DNA from: CAYGXH01 sp964354485
GTDB lineage: Bacteria > Bacteroidota > Ignavibacteria > UBA10030 > SZUA-254
Length of the DNA: 20,759 nucleotides
Direction of reading: 5' to 3'
Assembly (NCBI GenBank): GCA_964354485.1
Contig: CAYGZY010000104.1
Location: forward strand, 1 to 20,759
Shown: positions 7,017 through 14,277 of the stretch, one piece after another
Numbering within the stretch: position 1 is the stretch's first letter
How the letters are laid out: each line of letters starts with the position of its first letter
Translations under genes and position numbers: made by a program
The notes under the pieces: model-generated
Database searches by the model: none
Told to the model about the DNA's origin: nothing
Seen by the model: only the letters and a program-made list of their open reading frames with translations

Positions 7017-7728
7017 TCTGATAAGAAAAGACTTTATCGCCGGGGCATTATTCCTTTTAGGTGCGGCTATCCTTATACCTTTTCTATCATCCATAGCAAT
7101 GGCTGCAATGATAGATGATTTTGGCGGTATAAATACGGGCATTTTTACCTTCATCGTTATTGCTTTATGCGTCGGTGCATCTTTTATATTCATAGCTATA
7201 GATACTTCGTTCAAAACCGAGATGACATATGCAAGCTTACCGCTGAGAAGGTCGACTATCGTTCTTGCCCGGTATGTTTCATCAATTATTATTACTCTAA
7301 CCGGTTTTTGCCTCGTAATTTTATCGTGTCTGATGCTCGTATATTTGTTTGGTCAAAACGATCCCGTTTTTCAAATATTTCTAAGCTCACGCGGTATTAC
7401 CAGTATGATTTCACTTATACTCATAATAGTTACTATAATGCTCCCCTTTATGTTCAAATTCGGTCCGGGTAAAGGAGTTATTGCGGCTCTTATAGTGCAA
7501 ATTGGGATTGTTTTGTTCTTTCCCCTATCCGAATTTGTAATAAATGCATTGAAAGATATCTGGAATTTTGATATTGCGATTTTTTACAAAATACTTAAGG
7601 AAATCCTGTCCAGGATAGCGGCTTTGCCGGAAATTTATGGCTACCTTTTTGTATTCAGTATTGTTGTGACTTTTAATTTCATTTCGATAGTTCTATCGAT
7701 TCGGTTTTACAACAGAAGAGATTTATAG
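7009..7728 (+). CDS. ABC-2 type permease, first of three
   Basis: A 239-residue membrane protein with about six hydrophobic segments. After the second pair comes TEMTYASLPLRRSTIVLARYVSS, split here as the SLPLRRSTIV and ARYVSS motifs of the ABC-2 membrane family PF13346. The start ATG lies within the last codons of the ATPase gene (8-base overlap), so the two proteins are expected in fixed ratio. The C-terminus ends SIRFYNRRDL, a pattern repeated in the next two genes (LYNSKDI, LFEQRDL). The substrate is unknown. It is probably the membrane partner of the ATPase, alone or as a heteromer with its two paralogues. Confidence 0.85.
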   Translation: MLNLIRKDFIAGALFLLGAAILIPFLSSIAMAAMIDDFGGINTGIFTFIVIALCVGASFIFIAIDTSFKTEMTYASLPLRRSTIVLARYVSSIIITLTGFCLVILSCLMLVYLFGQNDPVFQIFLSSRGITSMISLILIIVTIMLPFMFKFGPGKGVIAALIVQIGIVLFFPLSEFVINALKDIWNFDIAIFYKILKEILSRIAALPEIYGYLFVFSIVVTFNFISIVLSIRFYNRRDL

Positions 7729-7737
7729 GAGAGAATA

Positions 7738-8388
7738 ATGATTCTTAGATTAATCCTTAAAGATTTAATGGCGTACAAAAAGACAATTATTTTATATTTC
7801 CTAGGGGTCATTATTCTCGGCAATATCTTCATTTTCCGTTATTACCCGTGGCATGTCTATATGATGTATGGATATTTGGCGCTGGCGTTTATAAGTACTT
7901 ACTATTCCTTCTCTGAAAAAAACCGAAACACTGAAGTTCTGACATGCAGCCTGCCTGTAACAAGGTCCTCGATAGTAAAGGCTCGGTATCTTATATCTGC
8001 GATTCTGACAATTGGAGGATTACTGCTCTGGTTCGGGAATGCCTATGTCGCCAGCCTGCTCCATGCGGATGTGCGAACGGTTTTCGATCATGTCGCACAT
8101 ATGAAAGTCCTGTTCATGGCGCTGTTTTTCATTTCAATATATTCAAGCATTTTTTTACCATCCGTTTTCTGCTTCAGATTAATGGGGACGGTTATAACAT
8201 TCATTATAGCGCTTGTGACGGCAGTGGCTTCAGTACCCCTGGTCTTTCATCCATACGGTGGTTCTTACAATCCATATTTTGAATACAGAGATTTAATATC
8301 AGTTTCTATTTTATTCATGATAATGGTTGGGGCACCATCAATTTCGTTTGCCCTGTCTTTAAAATTATATAACAGCAAGGATATTTGA
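7738..8388 (+). CDS. ABC-2 type permease, second of three
   Basis: A 216-residue protein with about six membrane segments and the PF13346-like cytoplasmic loop (NTEVLTCSLPVTRSSIVKARYL, motif CSLPVTRSSIV). The N-terminus ILRLILKDL is like that of its two neighbours, and the C-terminus KLYNSKDI matches the shared ending. It starts 9 bases after the first permease stop, with AGGAGA as Shine-Dalgarno. Sequence similarity to the flanking permeases points to tandem duplication followed by divergence. Presumed to assemble with the ATPase encoded at 6150. Confidence 0.85.
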   Translation: MILRLILKDLMAYKKTIILYFLGVIILGNIFIFRYYPWHVYMMYGYLALAFISTYYSFSEKNRNTEVLTCSLPVTRSSIVKARYLISAILTIGGLLLWFGNAYVASLLHADVRTVFDHVAHMKVLFMALFFISIYSSIFLPSVFCFRLMGTVITFIIALVTAVASVPLVFHPYGGSYNPYFEYRDLISVSILFMIMVGAPSISFALSLKLYNSKDI

Positions 8389-8398
8389 GGAAGCGTTA

Positions 8399-9052
8399 AT
8401 GATATTAAATTTAATCTTAAAGGATATACGGGGTTACTGGCGGTATATAATATTCAGCATATTTTTTCCCGCAACACTTTGGCTTTCAATATTGACAATC
8501 CCAAGCTTCCCTCCGTTTGGTAATTTTATATTATGCACCGCCGCTGTTGTCGCGGCGATTTCCTATTTCACATTTTCGGAAAAAAAACAAAAACTCGAAA
8601 CGCTCATCTGCAGTCTGCCTGTCTCCAGAAAGTCAGTTGTAGCAGCGCGTTATCTGTTCGCCTTATGTATTGCGGTATTCGGAATCATATTGCTCTACTT
8701 CGCGGTATACGCGTCTTATCCGATATATTCAAAGCCGGTTTTTGAATTTTTTACTTTCTTTAATTTAAAATCTCTTTTTATTGCGCTCGTCATTATCTCG
8801 GTTTCGGTCAGTTGCTTTTTTCCGTTTACTTATAAATTCAGAATCATGGGTATGATATTCACGCTTCCCATCGGTTTTACTCTGGGCATGCATTCGACGA
8901 TATTGGTTTTCAGATTTGATGAGCGAACGTACGTGCCATATTTTTTAAAATCAGATCTTATTACAATGATTATTATCACTTTAGTAGTCGTAGTAATGAT
9001 AATTTTATCTGTAATGATATCCATAAAATTATTTGAACAGAGAGATCTTTGA
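8399..9052 (+). CDS. ABC-2 type permease, third of three
   Basis: A 217-residue protein with about six membrane segments. Its loop KLETLICSLPVSRKSVVAARYLF is the same PF13346-like motif as in the previous two, and the N-terminus ILNLILKDI and C-terminus KLFEQRDL repeat the family pattern. The Shine-Dalgarno GAGGAAG overlaps the stop of the preceding gene. The 96-base gap after it is the largest within this gene cluster, so an internal promoter before the small membrane protein is possible, though none is obvious. Presumed third membrane subunit of the exporter. Confidence 0.85.
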   Translation: MILNLILKDIRGYWRYIIFSIFFPATLWLSILTIPSFPPFGNFILCTAAVVAAISYFTFSEKKQKLETLICSLPVSRKSVVAARYLFALCIAVFGIILLYFAVYASYPIYSKPVFEFFTFFNLKSLFIALVIISVSVSCFFPFTYKFRIMGMIFTLPIGFTLGMHSTILVFRFDERTYVPYFLKSDLITMIIITLVVVVMIILSVMISIKLFEQRDL

Positions 9053-9148
9053 GAATAATATTGTCTAATGCAACGTATAGCATCTTCTTAATGTATGATA
9101 GACGAAAAATAGAACGATATTTGAGCGAGTGGCAGAAGGAGTTAAAAT

Positions 9149-9412
9149 ATGAGTAATATCTTTTTAGTGCTGGCTGTAATCTGTGTGCTTTGTGGCGTTA
9201 TTTCATCCATAATGATTGTTTCTTTTCTGTCAAATCATGGAGTGAAAATAAATTATTTCCTTTTGAGATTATTACTGCCGAAGTATGTCAGTCAGTACCG
9301 CAAAATCGCTATTGAAGAGACCGGAAAACCAGGTTTTTTGTACTATTCATTTGTCGTTTCTATGGTTTCAGCCCTGGTGCTTGCGGTTATCGGACTATTA
9401 CTCAGGGCTTAA
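9149..9412 (+). CDS. Small two-helix membrane protein of unknown function
   Basis: An 87-residue protein with a hydrophobic helix at about 5-28 (FLVLAVICVLCGVISSIMIV), a polar middle with KYVSQYRKIAIEETGK, and a second hydrophobic helix at about 64-86. AGAAGGAG lies at ideal distance from the ATG. I do not recognise the family. Its place between an ABC-2 exporter and an exported transglutaminase-like protein suggests a role at the membrane in the same process, such as an accessory subunit. That is context only. Confidence 0.75.
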   Translation: MSNIFLVLAVICVLCGVISSIMIVSFLSNHGVKINYFLLRLLLPKYVSQYRKIAIEETGKPGFLYYSFVVSMVSALVLAVIGLLLRA

Positions 9413-9458
9413 TATTTACAGAATGAAATCGGAATTATTCACAAATAAAGGTGACGCA

Positions 9459-11879
9459 ATGAAAACGAAAATATTTTATCAAGTAATCCTTTTGTTTGTT
9501 TTGATATCAGCATCCCTAACGGTTTCATACGGCGCTCATTGTTATGTAAATGATGCTGATTCAATTCAGGCAACCAAGGCGTATTATGCAATCGAAATAA
9601 ACGATGTGGTGTGCGGATATTTTGAGGCAACCGAAACGCTGATACAAAAAGATGGGAAGAAATACATCCAGGCGGACGCGAACGTATTTGCAATGCTTTC
9701 CTTGCTGGGAAGCGACTTTAACAATGAAATCAAACTGAGCTCGCTGCTTGATCCCGAAAACAGAAAAGCCACTTATATACGAACGGAAATAAATCAGGGA
9801 TCCAACAAAATCTACTTTGAGACAAATATAGAAGGTAATAAAGCTACGCTTAAATCATCCCTTCGCAGTGATTCCAAAATAATTGAACTGAAACCAGACA
9901 TCCTGGTCGGAAGTGACCATGTGGAGTCCATAACAAGAAAAGTATTTATTGAAGATAAACTAACCGAGGCAGACTTCGATATATTGGAAATTCTGGAGGA
10001 AGAGATTCAAAGGTCCTCATTTAAGAAAACCGGCGAAGAAAAACTGGAATTGGTTGGGAAAACTTATAACACCGTAATAATTGAGCAAACGAATAATAAA
10101 ACCGGTCTCAAAACGAAATATTGGCTGTCGCCCGACTATGCCGATGTATTAAAATTCGAAGTTCAGAACAGAAAGATCTATCTGGCTGACCGGAGTATTG
10201 TCGATAAAATTAAAGTCGCGAATATGGACGCGTCATTTTTTACAAAATCTAATGTTTCCATCTCCGATTTCCAGGCTATTTCGTATATGAAATTGAATGT
10301 AAATATAGAACCGACCGGGATTGTATTGACAAGCGATGACCTTAATGGAAGAGGGCAGAAATTCATCGGAACTGTTAAGAATAATGTGATTGACGGAATT
10401 ATTGAAATTGAAAATGAAAAATATGACGGAAATAATGCTCCTCCATTTCCTCCCCGGTTCTCTGATGGTGAGTCATTAAAAAAATATTTAGCACCGGATC
10501 AGTTCATTCAATCGGACGATCCTGTTATTATTGAGAAGGCAAAAGAAATCACAGCAGGATCCAAAGACAGCTGGGAAGCTGCCGTTAGGTTGAGTAAATG
10601 GGTAGCTGAAAATATCAGTTATGCAATACCGGGCGGAGGCAATGCGAAAAGAACATACGAGATCCGCGCCGGAGAATGCGGTGCTCATTCGATGCTTCTC
10701 GCTGCCTTTTGCCGAGCTGTCGGCATCCCGGCTCGGGTAGTTTTTGGCGCGATGTATGCCCCTAACTATGGCGGTGGTTTCGGTCAGCATGGGTGGAACG
10801 AAATCTATATGGGAGACGCAGGATGGATTCCTGTCGATGCAACTGCCCATGAACCGGATTATATCGATGCCGGACATATCCGGATTTCAGAAGTCGTTTC
10901 TATGGTATCGTCAAAATTTAACGGCAAAAAGATCGAGATACTCGACTATAAACTTGGTGATAAATCAAAAGAGGCAGCAGTTACACCTAAAAATGATTAC
11001 ACACCTTATTTGGGTAAGTATGTCGATATGGATGGCGGTCGGACATTTACTGTACTGGAAAAGGAAGGAAATTTATCGGTGGATATTCCCGGACAGATAG
11101 TGCTTCCTTTCAATCCGGAAAACGAGAAAGGAAGATGGTATTGCAAAATCGCGCCACAAATTAATATAGTTTTTAACAAGGATGAAAAAGGTAAGGTAAA
11201 CGAAATGATATTTCATCAGATCGTACCTCTTACGAAGAAGGCAGATACTGTAGAATTTAAACAGGATGTTCCTAAAGAATTTATTCCGTACATGGGTAAG
11301 TATTTGCTTGCTGCAGCAAATAGCGAATTTAGCGTACTTGTGGAAAATGGCAATCTGGCTGTATATGATCCGGGAAGAAAAGATACGGTCGGATTACAAA
11401 AACCGGACGCGGAGGGCGGATGGCTTGATGAGTATAACAAAAATACCATTTATTTTGTTAAAAATGCAGAAGGTAACGTCATTGATATGAAAATTGATGT
11501 GACGCTGAAGTTTAAGCGGGGAGAATTCGCCTCAGATATTTTTGATAAAGCGATTGAATCTGAAGGAATTGAGTCGGCTCTCGGGAAATACGACGTCTTA
11601 AAAAATACAAACACAGATGAGATAATATTCACTGAGGGATCATTCAACCAGCTGGGCTACAAGTACCTGACCGCTGGAAAATTAAAAGAGGCAATTGAAT
11701 TGTTTAAACTGAATGTGCGGGCACATCCGGAATCCTTCAACGTGTATGACAGTCTGGGGGAAGCCTATATGAAGAACGGTGAAAATACACTTGCGATTGA
11801 AAATTACAAAAAATCATTGGAATTGAATCCGAAAAACGAAAACGCCCAAAAAATGCTGGAAACGATCGGAGCAAAATGA
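9459..11879 (+). CDS. Exported transglutaminase-like protein with DUF3471-like repeats and C-terminal TPR
   Basis: An 806-residue protein. A signal peptide at about 1-25 (MKTKIFYQVILLFVLIS, ending SYG-A) fixes the start, supported by AAAGGTGA upstream; the longer open frame has no reason to be used. Residues ~30-330 are a beta-rich domain. A transglutaminase/cysteine-protease-like core follows, with the expected triad Cys407 (GECGAH), His444 (GQHGW) and Asp460 (PVDAT). Two beta repeats start YLGKYV and YMGKYL and resemble DUF3471 modules. About 70 C-terminal residues form two TPR units (YKYLTAGKLKEAIELF; DSLGEAYMKNG, ENYKKSLELNP). Transglutaminase-like proteins of this kind are proteases or amide-forming enzymes; the target is unknown. 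It is the last gene of the exporter cluster. Confidence 0.85.
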   Translation: MKTKIFYQVILLFVLISASLTVSYGAHCYVNDADSIQATKAYYAIEINDVVCGYFEATETLIQKDGKKYIQADANVFAMLSLLGSDFNNEIKLSSLLDPENRKATYIRTEINQGSNKIYFETNIEGNKATLKSSLRSDSKIIELKPDILVGSDHVESITRKVFIEDKLTEADFDILEILEEEIQRSSFKKTGEEKLELVGKTYNTVIIEQTNNKTGLKTKYWLSPDYADVLKFEVQNRKIYLADRSIVDKIKVANMDASFFTKSNVSISDFQAISYMKLNVNIEPTGIVLTSDDLNGRGQKFIGTVKNNVIDGIIEIENEKYDGNNAPPFPPRFSDGESLKKYLAPDQFIQSDDPVIIEKAKEITAGSKDSWEAAVRLSKWVAENISYAIPGGGNAKRTYEIRAGECGAHSMLLAAFCRAVGIPARVVFGAMYAPNYGGGFGQHGWNEIYMGDAGWIPVDATAHEPDYIDAGHIRISEVVSMVSSKFNGKKIEILDYKLGDKSKEAAVTPKNDYTPYLGKYVDMDGGRTFTVLEKEGNLSVDIPGQIVLPFNPENEKGRWYCKIAPQINIVFNKDEKGKVNEMIFHQIVPLTKKADTVEFKQDVPKEFIPYMGKYLLAAANSEFSVLVENGNLAVYDPGRKDTVGLQKPDAEGGWLDEYNKNTIYFVKNAEGNVIDMKIDVTLKFKRGEFASDIFDKAIESEGIESALGKYDVLKNTNTDEIIFTEGSFNQLGYKYLTAGKLKEAIELFKLNVRAHPESFNVYDSLGEAYMKNGENTLAIENYKKSLELNPKNENAQKMLETIGAK

Positions 11880-12013
11880 GCATCGATTTAAGGTGGAACA
11901 TTTATTAAAAGTATGTGTCTAAAGTGTAGGAAACATAAAATGAGGTAAAATTATGAAACACATACTATCTTTAATGGGGGCAAGACCAATGATCCAAATA
12001 TACTAATTTATCT
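11880..12013. other. Spacer with a 17-codon frame resembling a wecB start
   Basis: A 17-residue frame at 11953-12006, MKHILSLMGARPMIQIY, resembles the N-terminus of UDP-GlcNAc 2-epimerases (MKxILSxxGARPxF). It ends at once and no further similarity follows in any frame I read. A perfect 9-bp inverted pair AGTATGTGT/ACACATACT (11910-11918 with 11958-11966) overlaps its start. It could be a tiny gene remnant or chance. Confidence 0.25.
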
Positions 12014-12345
12014 ATGGATCACTTTTCGGGGGGCATGTCAAAACTGGAAAAAGGAATCATCCCTCTCCAGGAAGCTTTGAAGGATTCTAGTGCGGAAGTG
12101 AGGCGGGCGGCCGTTCTAGCGTTAATGGAATTCCGATCGGAAAAAACAATTAACGCTCTGCGGGGTGTGTTGAAAGACAAGGATTTTGAAGCGCGGATGT
12201 ACGCGGAAGAAGCCTTGAAGAAAATCGGATCCAGGGGAATGATTGAGTAAGCTCCTGAAAAGTTGGGGATAAGCGTACTGTTCAGAATTTGATCGATGGG
12301 AAAGATTCGATCTCGGGCTTTACCATGGACCTCATCAGCAAATGA
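12014..12345 (+). pseudogene. Degraded HEAT-repeat protein gene
   Basis: An open frame at 12014-12250 (78 codons; ATGs at 12014 and 12035) encodes two HEAT repeats: IPLQEALKDSSAEVRRAAVL and INALRGVLKDKDFEARMYAE, each ending like ALMEF or ALKKIG. HEAT repeats form helical scaffolds for protein binding. The frame stops after GSRGMIE. From 12259 to 12345 a different frame reads KVGDKRTVQNLIDGKDSISG to a TGA, which looks like the continuation of such a protein (G-D-K-R-x-V-x-x-L-I is a HEAT linker). So the gene appears frameshifted and lacks its 5' part. A short intact HEAT protein ending at 12250 remains possible, but neither start has a good ribosome site. Confidence 0.5.
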
Positions 12346-12365
12346 AGAGATAAGGAGATAACCCT

Positions 12366-12644
12366 ATGAAGTATATGCTGTGCAAACACAGAGTAAAAGA
12401 TTATTCCATGTGGCAGAAAACATTTTCATCACATAGGGAAGCTCAGGAAAAAGCGGGACTTAACTTGCTTTACCTTTTCCGTGACACAACTGATGAAAAC
12501 CATATCATTTATTTATTTGCCCTGAAAGATCCGAATGCTGCAATGGCATTCACGAAAACTCCGGATGCCCGGGAAGCCGGAGAAATATCAGGTGTGATCG
12601 GTGAACCGGAAATATTAATTCTAAGCGATGAATTGATCGTGTAA
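12366..12644 (+). CDS. ABM-like dimeric alpha/beta-barrel protein
   Basis: A 92-residue protein whose pattern fits the antibiotic-biosynthesis-monooxygenase/ferredoxin-like (DABB) fold: strand MKYMLCKHRVKDYSMWQ, helix with HREAQEKAG, strands LYLFRD and IIYLFALKD, helix PNAAMAFTKTPDAREA, and last strand GEPEILILSDELIV. Proteins with the KHxVKDYxxW opening are usually annotated as antibiotic biosynthesis monooxygenase or cyclase-like proteins of unknown substrate. TAAGGAGAT precedes the ATG at proper spacing. It lies directly after the HEAT debris and is followed by an unrelated membrane protein. Structural class is fairly certain; activity is not. Confidence 0.75.
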   Translation: MKYMLCKHRVKDYSMWQKTFSSHREAQEKAGLNLLYLFRDTTDENHIIYLFALKDPNAAMAFTKTPDAREAGEISGVIGEPEILILSDELIV

Positions 12645-12713
12645 TCCTCACCCCGTCCATTCGTCCACAGTATTGCCTTTTTTACAATAGTTATTTCCGT
12701 AAATAGCACGGTT

Positions 12714-12732
12714 CGCCAAATTGTATTTGGCG
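12714..12732. repeat. Short perfect hairpin before the membrane protein gene
   Basis: CGCCAAA (12714-12720) and TTTGGCG (12726-12732) form a perfect 7-bp stem with a 5-base loop. It is followed directly by CATGGG rather than a T-run, so it is unlikely to end transcription. It may lie in the leader of the following gene. Confidence 0.35.
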
Positions 12733-12790
12733 CATGGGATTCCTATATTTACGCCAACACTTCGGAACGGACAATCAGCATTGCAACAGA

Positions 12791-14053
12791 ATGAAATTTA
12801 ATATGGAGACGCAAAGCCGGTTTGAACAGGTGGCACCCGATCAACTCCGGATCCGAGAGGGCGGAGGATGCCTGTCAATCTTCGGTATTCCTTTCTTCAT
12901 TGCTGGGATTTTTACGACACTCATCGGATTAAGAATTATACCGGTCGAGAATGAAGCAGATATTCCATCCTGGTCGTGGATAATAATCGTTCTGATGGGA
13001 TTAATATTTACGGGCGTGGGGGGTGTGCTTGTATTTGGGCGCAGATGGGTAATTCTCGATATCAGCAGGGGCACAATAGTAAAGTACTGGGGACTCCTGG
13101 TTCCGATGAAACGGACTGAGCTGAGCCTGCATTTGTATGATGCTGTACTTCTCCGGTTCGATCCCGGAGATTCGGATTCTGCCGATCGTTACAGTATCGT
13201 TCTGAGGGCAAAGGATGGAAGCGACGGGCTGGTGTTATACGGCTCTACGCAATACGGGAACTCGCATGAACAGGCTGTACTTGTCGCAGAGTTCCTAAAA
13301 CTTCCGCTCGTAGACGCATCGACAGACCATGAATCTGTTATTGATTCACACCTTGTGGATCAGTCCTTCCATGGTGAACCGGGTGAAAAGAAAGATGATT
13401 ACCCGGCCGCAACAAGACCTGCCGTACTCCAAACCCAGATTCAGGAATCGGCTTCTGAGGTACAGATTATAATTCCGGATAAGGTTTTTAAACCAGTAAA
13501 ACTTATCAGATATATATTTCCCGCCTTTATCCTCATCATCATAGTGCCTCCATTCGTGTCGTTTTTCCGGCAAACCGATACTCCGGATATAGTTGAAAAA
13601 GTATTCATTGTGATTGCAATCCTTTTTTTGGGTATAATCCCGCTCTTCGGATTGGTGTCCTCAATCATTCGTGCCCGCAAAAGCCGCACGATCGTGACAG
13701 CCAATGCTGAAGGCGTCAAAATTGAATATTGCGGAATCCTGCAAACGAAAACGAACCATATCCCGGTAACAGATATTCTCGGACTTGATTACAGCACCAC
13801 TCAGACTGTGTTAGGATCTGTTCGCACGAAAATGGCACGCCACGGTACGAGGAACCAGTCACTGGATTATAAATCAATGGGGTACGATGGAAGCACGCCT
13901 CGCTGGCTCACCTTTATTCAGAAATTGGTAAAATCAAAGGGGATCATAGTGAAATGCAGGAGCGGATTGGTAACCTTCGGCGCAGGGCTACCAGATGAGG
14001 AGGTAACTTATATATTTTCGATTATTACAAGAGTACTTGGGAAGAAAGCATAG
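12791..14053 (+). CDS. Membrane protein with duplicated TM-pair plus PH-like module
   Basis: A 420-residue protein from the ATG at 12791; the frame is open to another ATG at 12734 and one at 12803, and none has a strong Shine-Dalgarno. Two hydrophobic helices at about 28-50 and 59-81 are followed by a beta-rich stretch (WVILDISRGTIVKYWGLLVP). After a polar linker come two more helices at about 237-260 and 269-293 and another beta-rich stretch (TIVTANAEGVKIEYCGIL). The two halves look like an internal duplication of a helix pair plus a bacterial PH-like/membrane-sensor domain. I cannot name a family with certainty. No enzyme motifs are seen. It is likely a structural or sensory inner-membrane protein. 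Confidence 0.7.
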   Translation: MKFNMETQSRFEQVAPDQLRIREGGGCLSIFGIPFFIAGIFTTLIGLRIIPVENEADIPSWSWIIIVLMGLIFTGVGGVLVFGRRWVILDISRGTIVKYWGLLVPMKRTELSLHLYDAVLLRFDPGDSDSADRYSIVLRAKDGSDGLVLYGSTQYGNSHEQAVLVAEFLKLPLVDASTDHESVIDSHLVDQSFHGEPGEKKDDYPAATRPAVLQTQIQESASEVQIIIPDKVFKPVKLIRYIFPAFILIIIVPPFVSFFRQTDTPDIVEKVFIVIAILFLGIIPLFGLVSSIIRARKSRTIVTANAEGVKIEYCGILQTKTNHIPVTDILGLDYSTTQTVLGSVRTKMARHGTRNQSLDYKSMGYDGSTPRWLTFIQKLVKSKGIIVKCRSGLVTFGAGLPDEEVTYIFSIITRVLGKKA

Positions 14054-14275
14054 AGTGAGTAGTGAGCAATGACTAAAAATGTAGAAATCAAAGTTATTGT
14101 CATTTGTCAATTGTCAGTGGTCATTCGTAGTTTTCACACATTTCTTTACTTCCCGTACTATACTTAATGACAAATGACTAATGACCGATGACTTTTTTTA
14201 CAAAGTACGAAGTACAAAGAACAATGTACAAAGTACGAAGTACAAATTACAAACAACAATTTGAGAGATACAAAG
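14053..14275. repeat. Heptamer-periodic degenerate repeat array, left of the FAD oxidoreductase gene
   Basis: Four blocks of 7-bp tandem units. 14053-14079: GTAGTGA-type units. 14099-14133: five GTC/GTA-led units such as GTCATTT, GTCAATT, GTCAGTG. 14167-14194: four units such as ATGACAA, ATGACTA, ATGACCG, which are the inverse of the second block. 14199-14275: eleven units in unbroken register, mostly TACAAAG with variants TACGAAG, AACAATG, TACAAAT. Units vary at fixed positions while the period stays 7. The last block ends two bases before the ATG at 14278. No gene is present in this stretch. Confidence 0.8.
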
Positions 14276-14277
14276 TC

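Noticed and set aside
9285..9458. N-terminal extension of the transglutaminase-like protein
   Set aside because: The extension overlaps the 87-residue gene in another frame. The signal peptide and Shine-Dalgarno place the start at 9459.
14188..14277. Thirty-residue N-terminal extension of the FAD oxidoreductase
   Set aside because: It would be translated entirely from heptamer repeats and would place the twin-arginine motif far from the N-terminus.
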